The position numbers were made by a program, and so were the translations under genes. From Actinomycetes bacterium (GTDB taxonomy: Bacteria > Actinomycetota > Actinomycetes > Actinomycetales > JAJYRW01): 9,763 nucleotides of DNA. Each line of letters starts with the position of its first letter. Positions within the stretch are counted from its first letter, which is position 1. The DNA is taken from positions 1-9,763 of the forward strand of contig JAJYRW010000042.1 in assembly GCA_021793895.1 (NCBI GenBank), given 5' to 3'. Under the pieces are notes generated by a model, which saw nothing but the letters and a program-made list of their open reading frames with translations, ran no database searches and was not told where the DNA came from. Positions 1-5,785 of this stretch are shown here, piece after piece.

Positions 1-37
1 CCGATCTCTAGGAAGACAGATCAGATTTTTAACCGCC

Positions 38-43
38 AGGAGG
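38..43 (+). promoter_or_regulatory. Ribosome binding site of the DUF3040 gene
   Basis: AGGAGG, a perfect Shine-Dalgarno core, lies 6 bases before the ATG at 50 and fixes that start. The promoter is not identifiable because only 49 bases upstream are visible. Confidence 0.8.
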
Positions 44-49
44 TTTGCT

Positions 50-442
50 ATGCCTCTGTCTGACTATGAGCGAGAGGTCCTTGCTCAGATGGAGCGCGCG
101 CTGCGCTCAGACGATCCAGAATTTGCAACCTCGCTGCGCGGAAACGAACAGCCCAGCGGCATCGGACGCTGGCTACTTGGGGGCGGGGCCATACTTCTGG
201 GCCTAATCTTGTTGGTGGTTTCAGTTGCAATCGCCACTCCGTGGTTAGGAATCATTGGCTTTTTGGTCATGTTCGCCGGCGCTTGGTGGGCGATCAGCAA
301 GCCCAAAGCGAAAAACAAGATCGGCGTTGTGCGGCCCGATGGCTCAGTGCGCCCAAACTCAAAGAAGAAGCCCCCTAAGCGCAGCGATGGCACCTTCATG
401 GATCGCATGGAAGAGCGCTGGGATAAACGCGAAGATATTTAA
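50..442 (+). CDS. DUF3040 small membrane protein
   Basis: A 130-residue protein of the DUF3040 family, a small actinobacterial membrane protein often found near mraZ; its biochemical function is unknown. The N-terminus MPLSDYEREVLAQMERAL matches the family signature, an amphipathic acidic helix. Two hydrophobic segments follow at about residues 40-60 and 64-83, then a basic linker rich in Lys and Pro (about 84-110) and a charged C-terminal tail (MDRMEERWDKRED). Both termini are likely cytoplasmic, given the short two-helix hairpin and the basic linker. The ATG at 50 is well supported by AGGAGG at 38-43 with a 6-base spacer. It points toward the minus-strand envelope operon and ends only 29 bases from the end of the transglutaminase gene. 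Family assignment is fairly sure; function is not known. Confidence 0.85.
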   Translation: MPLSDYEREVLAQMERALRSDDPEFATSLRGNEQPSGIGRWLLGGGAILLGLILLVVSVAIATPWLGIIGFLVMFAGAWWAISKPKAKNKIGVVRPDGSVRPNSKKKPPKRSDGTFMDRMEERWDKREDI

Positions 443-471
443 TTAAAACCCTTCCCAGCACTCGACCAAAA
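443..471. other. Convergent gene junction without a clear terminator
   Basis: Only 29 bases separate the DUF3040 stop from the transglutaminase stop on the other strand. The sequence is AT-rich at the left edge (TTTAATTAAA at 438-447) and has a weak 4-base-pair inverted repeat, GACC (464-467) and GGTC (475-478), with a 7-base loop that overlaps the transglutaminase stop codon. No GC-rich stem followed by a T-run is seen on either strand, so the two transcripts probably run into one another or end by another mechanism. Confidence 0.5.
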
Positions 472-2670
472 TTAGGTCCGCTGCCCGGTTTGACGCTTGG
501 CCGCGCGCAGATCAGTTAAGAGTTCATCCACTTTGCCACCGGCCGCTTCCGCCCCCGCCGGTTCGTGTTCTGGTACTTCACTGGCGGGTGCTTCTTCGCG
601 CGGCTGGCTGCCGGGCGCAAAAGCCCGGCTCTCGATGACGGCAGCCAACTCCGTAAGTACCGGGCCCATCTCCGGCGGTAATTGGGGTTGCAGTGCTGCG
701 GCAACCTGGCTTGGGGAACGACTTGACCTCCAGTGTTCGGCCACGGCATCGGGCGCGACACTGGCACAAATTCGGCGGGCCGAATCCCATTTTTGCGAAA
801 AGCCTTCCCGGCGCTGTTGCTTGCGCAAGCGGCGTAGCCGCAGGCCAAAGATGATGAGAGCCACCGCAAACAGCGCCATGCCAACCACTAGGAAGAGCGG
901 GTGCAACCCCTCATCAGGTTCCGGGTTTGCCGCCGTTTCTTCCGGGCTTGCTTGTGAATTTTGCGGCGTTGATTCTGCGGAAGTCTCCGGCTCGGTTTCA
1001 GTTAGCGTGGGCGAATCATCAGGCGCGGGCGTCTGACTGTCATCCGCAACAGCTGGCTCACGCGTCCAATCCGGTGCCTGACCGGTTTGATCTGGGGGAG
1101 TGGGTTCGAAGCGAATCCAACCGTGGCCCTCGAAATAGACTTCTGGCCAAGCATGTGCCCGGTTTGCCGCCACTTCCATCCAGCCACCCGTATCGCGTTG
1201 GCCCGGTAGGAATCCGACGGCAACGCGCGTGGGGATTCCTTCCTGGCGCAGCATTAGTGTCATGGCGGTGGCGTAGTGGACGCAGAATCCGGCCCGATTT
1301 ATAAAAAAGTCATCCAGCGCGGAGCCGGTAACCTCATCATTGGTGACTTCATAGGTGAAGGAACCGGATGAGCGGAACCAGTTTTGAATATTCACCGCCA
1401 CGTCGTAGGGCGTTGTTGCATCCCCCTTAGCTCTTTTTAGTTCTTCATAAAAGCTGTCGGGAAGGTCATCGGGGACGGCAGTCCATCGATCACCCACGTT
1501 CATCGGCACCGGCGCGTTTTGCAGCGCCTCGCGGGTGACTTCCGGCTCTTCCCACGTCACTTCATAGGGCGCGGCAATTGCGCCCCGCTCGTGGATCAAC
1601 TCGCCGGTGTCGCGGGTAAGTCGCCAATCCTGCGCATCTGAAGCGATACCCAAGGTATGGCCGGGACTCACTCCGAAGCGTTCCACTAAACCGGTGTGCT
1701 GGACCTCCAACACGGAGGCGGTCTCCGTGTCGAGACCGGTGGCTGGGGCGGGGGGAAAATCTTCCAAATCCTCCAGATCGGTGGCCTCTTGCCATTGGCC
1801 ATCGTTGTAGTCGGACATCACTTTCAGGCGCAAAATTGATGGTTTGGCCCCCAGGGCGCGATAGCGCAATATCGTTTCATCTGACCGTTCACCCAAAATA
1901 TGGCTCAATTCGAGGCCCCCAGATAAAACCACCGGTTCACCTGCCACGATTGGCGCGCTGCTGCGCGGGTTTTTGGCGACTTCAAATGAGCTCCAGTGGC
2001 TCCATTTTTGTAAGGCGGGCAGCGCTAGGAGACTCACCAGCGCAAATATGACGGCCGCCGACACCAGCGCCCAGCCGGTACGCAGCGCTGATAAATACCA
2101 GGCCGTGCGCCCCGCACGCTCAAGGGCTAACAGCGCCAGCCACATCAGGAGCGATAAGAAGACCACGAAGAGAGAAATTTCCCGGGCCAGGACAATCGTC
2201 GGCGTCCATAATGCCAACAGCGGCAGCGCGGCAAAAGCGGGCGCGTGGGCTTGCAGGGCCAATAAATCCACCAGCGCCGTAACAATGGCTAGACAGCTGA
2301 GCACCACCAAGGTCACTGGGGCATTCGCCGGGACCGGGGGCGGCGAAAATTGAAACGTTTGCGAGGCGCTGGTCAGCAGTGCGGGGACCTCGTGCAGCGT
2401 CTGAATGGTGGGAATAAAACCGGCAAACATTTTGGACGGCGTCAGTAGCCTTAATATGAAAACGGCGGCTGCCAGCAGCGCGAGGGGCAGTGCGATCCAC
2501 TGGGCGCCCCTCTTGCGCAAAAGCCATCTGCTGGTTGTGGTCACTGCTAGCATGCCGGTAGTTACTGCGGCTGCCCATCCGAACCACGGCCCAAATTCCA
2601 CCACCGTTAAAAGGCTCAGCGTCGCCGCCAAGATTGCGAGGTTGGCGACGATGGCACGCAAAATCGTCAT
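472..2670 (-). CDS. Membrane-anchored transglutaminase-like protein
   Basis: A 732-residue protein of the TgpA/DUF3488-type transglutaminase family. About six or seven hydrophobic helices occupy residues 5-220. A long extracytoplasmic region carries the transglutaminase-like core: GFCVHYA with Cys463, NRAHAWPEVYF with His506, and GWIRFEPTP with Glu522 where many relatives have Asp. An acidic Ser/Thr/Pro-rich linker (about 537-587) leads to a further helix (about 589-611) and a cytoplasmic tail of some 120 residues. The papain-like triad suggests cross-linking or hydrolysis of an envelope substrate, which is not known. I chose the ATG at 2670 because it overlaps the DUF58 stop as ATGA and has GGAG seven bases upstream. 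The in-frame ATG at 2697 has no Shine-Dalgarno sequence and would add only nine residues. It is the last gene of the moxR / DUF58 / transglutaminase operon. The family call is firm; the substrate is unknown. Confidence 0.88.
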   Translation of the reverse strand: MTILRAIVANLAILAATLSLLTVVEFGPWFGWAAAVTTGMLAVTTTSRWLLRKRGAQWIALPLALLAAAVFILRLLTPSKMFAGFIPTIQTLHEVPALLTSASQTFQFSPPPVPANAPVTLVVLSCLAIVTALVDLLALQAHAPAFAALPLLALWTPTIVLAREISLFVVFLSLLMWLALLALERAGRTAWYLSALRTGWALVSAAVIFALVSLLALPALQKWSHWSSFEVAKNPRSSAPIVAGEPVVLSGGLELSHILGERSDETILRYRALGAKPSILRLKVMSDYNDGQWQEATDLEDLEDFPPAPATGLDTETASVLEVQHTGLVERFGVSPGHTLGIASDAQDWRLTRDTGELIHERGAIAAPYEVTWEEPEVTREALQNAPVPMNVGDRWTAVPDDLPDSFYEELKRAKGDATTPYDVAVNIQNWFRSSGSFTYEVTNDEVTGSALDDFFINRAGFCVHYATAMTLMLRQEGIPTRVAVGFLPGQRDTGGWMEVAANRAHAWPEVYFEGHGWIRFEPTPPDQTGQAPDWTREPAVADDSQTPAPDDSPTLTETEPETSAESTPQNSQASPEETAANPEPDEGLHPLFLVVGMALFAVALIIFGLRLRRLRKQQRREGFSQKWDSARRICASVAPDAVAEHWRSSRSPSQVAAALQPQLPPEMGPVLTELAAVIESRAFAPGSQPREEAPASEVPEHEPAGAEAAGGKVDELLTDLRAAKRQTGQRT

Positions 2671-3827
2671 CGAGACGCTCCGATGAATTCGCGCCATTTT
2701 TTGGCTAAGTCATCATCGGTGTGCACGTGGGTAATTGCCAAATTGGCGCTGGTTGCCAGCTCCGGCGCCTCCAGCGCCCCGCCGGGGCCGCGATAAACGG
2801 CGGCACGTACTTGCGTCGAGAGTTGGGTAAGTTCCCGGTGCAGATCTTCATCTAGGTCCTGCAAGAAGGCGACCGTTAAATCCGCTTTAGCATGTCGGAT
2901 CGCCGCAATAAACTTATCTTGATCATTTAGCGCCAGGTCCGTTGCAAACTCCAACAGAGCCCGCTCCTGGGTGAAAACCGGTGCTACTTTGCGCGCGTTT
3001 TGACTCTGGGCGGTTATTAGTTGCACACGCCACTGCTGGTTCAGGGCATTTACGCCCACCGATGCGGCCGCAGAAATAGCCCATTCACTGGGTCGGGAGT
3101 CAGCGAATATGGCGCGATTGTCCAAAATGATCGACAGCACGTTTTGGGCACTGCTCTCTTCGGAGCGCACCATTAACTCGCCCTGGCGGGCGGTTGCGGC
3201 CCAGTGGATTCGGCGAATTTCATCTCCCCGCACGTAAGTACGTAAAGTCACATCATCGGATGAAGCCGGGGCGGGGAAAAAGCCGCGGCCTTCCCCACCT
3301 CCCGTGCCGGAATGCGGAACCCCCAAGTCGAATAAGCGGGGGTAGATCGTAATTAGTTGCGGGATCGTCCAAGTAACGGTTGTTCGCGCGAAACCCAAAA
3401 CATCTTCGCGCTGCGCCGAAATTTTGCCAAACTCAAACACGCCCCGGCTTTTGGCTCCGGCAGCGTAGTTAAGTTCCGTTTTCCCAATTCGGGTGGCAGT
3501 GGTTAGCTTCGGATCCAGTTTAAAATCCAGCGACCAGATCGGCCCAAAGTTTTCTAACTGCGGCGCGATTGTCAAGGTGTCGCCGCCATGCGCCGGCTGC
3601 GGATAGAAAGTCAAGGAGGTAAGTAGGGGCGGGCGGCTAAAAAACTCGGTACAAAACGAAACGCCGATAATGACAAGGACGGCCAGCGCTATAGCCACCA
3701 ACTCATTTGAGCCCAGTAAAATCCCGGGCACGGCTAACCCAGCACAGATGATCGCCAGCAATATCCCGCGCGGGGTTAACTTGGTGCTCCTGGTGCGCCG
3801 CGGGGATGGGTTGAAGGCTGACGTCAT
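2667..3827 (-). CDS. DUF58 domain membrane protein
   Basis: A 386-residue DUF58 protein, the usual partner of MoxR ATPases. Two adjacent hydrophobic helices (about residues 20-38 and 41-60) anchor it in the membrane. A beta-rich region follows, then the DUF58 signature at about 191-222, seen as RTYVRGDEIRRIHWAATAR and GELMVRSEE. After this comes a stretch resembling the start of a von Willebrand A fold (VLSIILDNRA, about 230-239). The frame extends upstream to a TTG at 3875 inside moxR. I prefer the ATG at 3827, which lies 16 bases after the moxR stop and leaves a basic N-terminus before the first helix; its Shine-Dalgarno sequence is weak (AAAGAG). The 3' end overlaps the transglutaminase start by 4 bases, so translation is probably coupled. 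By family knowledge, MoxR is thought to act as a chaperone-like ATPase on such partners, but the role in this organism is inferred. Confidence 0.85.
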   Translation of the reverse strand: MTSAFNPSPRRTRSTKLTPRGILLAIICAGLAVPGILLGSNELVAIALAVLVIIGVSFCTEFFSRPPLLTSLTFYPQPAHGGDTLTIAPQLENFGPIWSLDFKLDPKLTTATRIGKTELNYAAGAKSRGVFEFGKISAQREDVLGFARTTVTWTIPQLITIYPRLFDLGVPHSGTGGGEGRGFFPAPASSDDVTLRTYVRGDEIRRIHWAATARQGELMVRSEESSAQNVLSIILDNRAIFADSRPSEWAISAAASVGVNALNQQWRVQLITAQSQNARKVAPVFTQERALLEFATDLALNDQDKFIAAIRHAKADLTVAFLQDLDEDLHRELTQLSTQVRAAVYRGPGGALEAPELATSANLAITHVHTDDDLAKKWREFIGASR

Positions 3828-3843
3828 TTGCGCTCTTTTTGTT

Positions 3844-4866
3844 TTATTGCGGCTCGACGAGAGCGGAACTGTCAATTCGCACGGGGACGGAGTTGAGCAC
3901 CTGGTTGAGCACTTCTGCGGCCATATCGTCTCGGCTGGCTGAGGCTTTTGTGATTATTCGATGACCCAGAACCGGTAAGACGAGCTCTTGGACATCTTGC
4001 GGCAGAACATGGTTGCGTCCGGCCATGGCGGCCTTGACTCGGGCCATTTGCACCAGTTGAATTGCTGCGCGCGGTGAGGCACCCAGGCGTAAATCTACGT
4101 GGTGGCGCGTGGCATTTACTAGGTCAATCACGTACTGCTTCAGCAGTGGCGCAGTGTATATGGAAGCAGCTGTTTTGCTCATGCGCTGCACGTCTTCGGC
4201 GTTCAGTACCGGCTGGATATCGCTGGCCACATCCGATGCTTCGTGCATATCCAGCATGGCTACTTCATCGCTTGGATCGGGATATCCCATGGCAATGCGC
4301 GCCATGAAGCGATCGCGCTGGGCCTCCGGCAGCGGATAAGTTCCCTCCATCTCGAGAGGATTTTGGGTAGCAATAACAAAAAACGGCTCCGGCAGGGCGT
4401 AGCTTTCCCCATCGGCTGTGACCTGGCCTTCTTGCATGCACTCTAAAAGGGCCGATTGCGTTTTGGGTGAGGCCCGATTTACCTCATCGCCAATAACGAT
4501 CTGCGCAAACAGGGGGCCGGGGCGGAATTCAAAGTCTGCCTGTTCCGATCGGTAAATATTTACCCCCGTTAGATCGCTGGGCAACATGTCCGGGGTGAAC
4601 TGAATACGCGAAACAGTGAACTGCAGTGCCTGTGCCAAAGCGGTCGCCAAAGTGGTCTTGCCGACACCGGGTACGTCTTCTAAAAGTAAGTGTCCGCGCG
4701 CTAACAAAACAGCCACGGTGGTCTCAATCACATCTTCTTTCCCGCTGAGGGCTTGCGCGACAGCCGAGCGCAGCGCGCGGGAGTTATCGGCCAATTCGAT
4801 GAGTTCACTCTCATCGGGAAGTGTTGAGAACGCAGCAGAAGTAGTCACGCTCCTAAGGTATTCCAC
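3844..4866 (-). CDS. MoxR-type AAA+ ATPase
   Basis: A 340-residue cytoplasmic AAA+ ATPase of the MoxR family. Visible motifs are Walker A DVPGVGKTT (64-72, Lys70), Walker B IVIGDEVNRA (123-132, Asp127 and Glu128), the family stretch SPKTQSALLECMQE (133-146), sensor 1 at ATQNP (166-170), and the EGTYPLPEAQRDRF block with its arginine residues (174-187). The C-terminal helical lid region contains LGASPRA. Length is typical. MoxR proteins are considered chaperone-like ATPases that act with DUF58 or von Willebrand A proteins, which fits the next gene. The start is uncertain. The GTG at 4866 gives the longest frame but has only GGGGG three bases upstream. The GTG at 4848 has AGGAG, but only one base away. 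It is the first gene of the minus-strand operon and is divergent from mraZ. MraZ-like boxes overlap its start region. Confidence 0.9.
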   Translation of the reverse strand: MEYLRSVTTSAAFSTLPDESELIELADNSRALRSAVAQALSGKEDVIETTVAVLLARGHLLLEDVPGVGKTTLATALAQALQFTVSRIQFTPDMLPSDLTGVNIYRSEQADFEFRPGPLFAQIVIGDEVNRASPKTQSALLECMQEGQVTADGESYALPEPFFVIATQNPLEMEGTYPLPEAQRDRFMARIAMGYPDPSDEVAMLDMHEASDVASDIQPVLNAEDVQRMSKTAASIYTAPLLKQYVIDLVNATRHHVDLRLGASPRAAIQLVQMARVKAAMAGRNHVLPQDVQELVLPVLGHRIITKASASRDDMAAEVLNQVLNSVPVRIDSSALVEPQ

Positions 4867-4875
4867 TTTCCCCCA
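4851..4875 (-). promoter_or_regulatory. Candidate MraZ box pair at the moxR start
   Basis: Read on the minus strand, TGGGG (4875 to 4871) is followed after five bases by TGGAA (4865 to 4861). A weaker TAGGA (4855 to 4851) continues the 10-base step. Both good copies sit in the context AAAGTGG. The spacing and box form match the array over the mraZ promoter. The second box overlaps the proposed GTG start of moxR at 4866, which either supports a later moxR start or places a repressor site over the start region. Binding by MraZ is an inference. Confidence 0.5.
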
Positions 4876-4916
4876 CTTTGGGCTTGCAAGCGTTTTTGCC
4901 GCTGCAATTTTGCGGC

Positions 4917-4967
4917 TTCGAGCGAGAAAACGGTCCGTTTACCGCGCTCGCGCTCGAAAAACGCGGT
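4917..4967. repeat. Nested inverted repeats with a central palindrome
   Basis: Three inverted repeats share this 51-base stretch. The outer one is TTCGAGCG (4917-4924) with CGCTCGAA (4951-4958). Inside it is a perfect 13-base palindrome, AAACGG-T-CCGTTT (4928-4940). A third repeat, ACCGCG (4941-4946) with CGCGGT (4962-4967), overlaps the outer arm and is therefore mutually exclusive with it as an RNA fold. The palindrome looks like a dimeric repressor operator. The overlapping arms could also form alternative hairpins in a moxR leader. There is no T-run that would make it a plain terminator. Confidence 0.45.
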
Positions 4968-5004
4968 CAGAATTCCCACTGCGTCAAGTTCATCGCAATT
5001 TCCT

Positions 5005-5019
5005 CCCCACTTTGCCCCA
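5005..5019 (-). promoter_or_regulatory. Candidate MraZ box pair upstream of moxR
   Basis: On the minus strand TGGGG (5019 to 5015) and TGGGG (5009 to 5005) are separated by exactly five bases, in the context GGTGGGGCAAAGTGGGGAGG. These are identical to the best copies in the mraZ promoter array but point the other way. A lone TGGGA lies farther along at 4978 to 4974. The pair is well placed to act on a moxR promoter, which itself could not be located with confidence. Confidence 0.5.
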
Positions 5020-5075
5020 CCGCCTCTGACATGGGCTTTTACTGCGCCGCGCCGCAATAAAGGGCGCCAAATGTG

Positions 5076-5103
5076 TTGACGGTGGGGGGAAGTGGAGTAC
5101 AGT
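5076..5103 (+). promoter_or_regulatory. mraZ promoter
   Basis: TTGACG (5076-5081) and TACAGT (5098-5103) are separated by 16 bases, a good match to a housekeeping sigma factor promoter. Transcription would begin near 5110, giving a leader of about 50 bases before the mraZ GTG. The spacer and -10 element are covered by the first three boxes of the TGGRR array, as expected for a promoter repressed by MraZ. It probably drives mraZ and at least part of the downstream division genes. Confidence 0.6.
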
Positions 5104-5127
5104 GGGGATACTTGGAAGGCCCTGGAG
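5083..5127 (+). promoter_or_regulatory. MraZ operator: five boxes at 10-base spacing
   Basis: Five boxes begin exactly 10 bases apart: TGGGG (5083), TGGAG (5093), TGGGG (5103), TGGAA (5113) and TGGAG (5123). A further TGGAG at 5147 is out of phase and overlaps the mraZ ribosome binding site. MraZ proteins are known to bind direct repeats of the TGGGN type separated by five bases upstream of their own gene, so the assignment follows from the family and the position. The array overlaps the promoter spacer, the -10 element and the likely transcription start, which implies autorepression. Confidence 0.7.
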
Positions 5128-5161
5128 TGACGGTGAAGGCGGAAAGTGGAGGTGAGGCCCA

Positions 5162-5593
5162 GTGTTTTTAGGCACCCACTATCCGCGCCTGGACGATAAA
5201 TTTCGGCTCACCCTCCCAGCCCGCTTCCGCGAACAGTTGGCCACGGGCCTTGTCATGACCAAGGGGCAGGAGCGATGCATCTACGTTTTCCCCTTTGCCG
5301 AATTTGAGCGCATCCACGATCAATTGCGCCAAGCCCCCGTCACAAGCAAGCAAGCCCGTGACTATTTACGGATCATGCTTTCCGGCGCCTCCGACGACAA
5401 ACCGGATAAACAGGGCCGGGTGACGATCGGACCCAATTTGCGCACCTACGCCGGTCTCGAGCGCGAGGTAGCCGTGATCGGAGCGGGAACCCGCATGGAA
5501 ATTTGGGATCTGAATAGCTGGGAAACCTACCTGGCCGACCGCGAGCAAGAGTTCTCCGACATCGGCGAAGAGGTGGTACCTGGCCTGTTTTAG
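5162..5593 (+). CDS. mraZ: Transcriptional regulator MraZ
   Basis: A 143-residue MraZ protein, the usual family length. It has two tandem AbrB-like half-domains, each with its signature: [13 protein letters not shown] at residues 11-23 and DKQGRVTI at 82-89. The second is followed by [14 protein letters not shown]. MraZ forms ring-shaped oligomers that bind repeated DNA boxes and control the division and wall cluster in which it is the first gene. The GTG at 5162 is preceded by GGAGG at 5148-5152 with a 9-base spacer. The start [13 protein letters not shown] matches the family N-terminus. A promoter and a five-box array lie directly upstream, so autoregulation is likely. rsmH follows after an unusually repeat-rich gap of 192 bases. 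Confidence 0.96.
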   Translation: MFLGTHYPRLDDKFRLTLPARFREQLATGLVMTKGQERCIYVFPFAEFERIHDQLRQAPVTSKQARDYLRIMLSGASDDKPDKQGRVTIGPNLRTYAGLEREVAVIGAGTRMEIWDLNSWETYLADREQEFSDIGEEVVPGLF

Positions 5594-5785
5594 TACCCGA
5601 GTCCACCCTCTATTTCCGTAGGGCGAGGCCTCCTCCCGCAAATCAGTTCCGACGCACCTTCCCCGGCGCCGGACCTGGTGTCGGTGGGGGACCTGGTCGG
5701 GCGGTGGAGGGCCTCTCGACCATCAGTTACCAACAACAACCGATCACCAACAAAACCGATCACTAGCAAAGAAAGGAGTAATGAG
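5594..5785 (+). other. mraZ-rsmH spacer with short repeats
   Basis: This 192-base gap holds a perfect 10-base palindrome CCGGCGCCGG (5663-5672). It also has an imperfect tandem repeat built on GGACCTGGT (5671-5679 and 5689-5697), each copy followed by CGGTGG (5682-5687 and 5702-5707). A direct repeat of AACCGATCAC lies at 5738-5747 and 5754-5763. TGGGG at 5685 and TGGAG at 5705 are 20 bases apart and resemble MraZ boxes, with no box between them. No good promoter or T-tailed terminator was found, so rsmH is probably transcribed from the mraZ promoter. Confidence 0.5.
5772..5778 (+). promoter_or_regulatory. Ribosome binding site that sets the rsmH start
   Basis: AAAGGAG is the best Shine-Dalgarno sequence in the gap. 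It lies 7 bases before the GTG at 5786. It supports that start over the GTG at 5678, which would add 36 low-complexity residues read from the repeat-rich leader. Confidence 0.75.

Larger units (their letters stand above)
4867..5161. promoter_or_regulatory. Divergent moxR / mraZ control region
   Basis: This 295-base region separates the two divergent operons. It contains the mraZ promoter and its five-box array (right end), two minus-strand box pairs of the same kind, and a set of nested inverted repeats (4917-4967). No convincing moxR promoter was found. A TTGACG on the minus strand (4987 to 4982) would be a good -35 element, but no acceptable -10 lies at the right distance. Two longer open frames cross the region on opposite strands but look non-coding, because they read through the repeats and palindrome. 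Confidence 0.75.

Noticed and set aside
3..30. GATCT / AGATC inverted repeat followed by a short T-run, a possible terminator of an upstream gene
   Set aside because: The stem is only five base pairs and AT-rich with a 10-base loop; the upstream gene is not visible. Too weak to list as a terminator.
497..1036. 179-codon plus-strand open frame opposite the transglutaminase gene
   Set aside because: It is antisense to a well-supported gene in a GC-rich region, with a Ser/Ala/Arg-rich translation and no motif; it is a shadow frame.
4959..4987. Minus-strand TTGACG as the -35 element of a moxR promoter
   Set aside because: The hexamer is good, but at 16-18 bases downstream the sequence is GCGTTT or similar, not an acceptable -10. 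I mention it only in the intergenic entry.
4845..5057. 70-codon minus-strand open frame across the divergent region
   Set aside because: It starts at TTG without a ribosome site, reads through the box pairs and the palindrome, and overlaps the moxR start in another frame. The product has no recognisable family.
4878..5060. 60-codon plus-strand open frame in the same region
   Set aside because: It has no ribosome site, crosses the same regulatory repeats, and its product resembles nothing I recognise.
5663..5672. CCGGCGCCGG palindrome as a terminator after mraZ
   Set aside because: It has no loop of usable size and no T-run after it, so it is recorded only as a repeat in the spacer.
5678..5785. 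36-codon N-terminal extension of RsmH from the GTG at 5678
   Set aside because: The extension is translated from the repeat-rich leader, is unlike RsmH N-termini, and lacks a ribosome site, while the GTG at 5786 has AAAGGAG at 7 bases.
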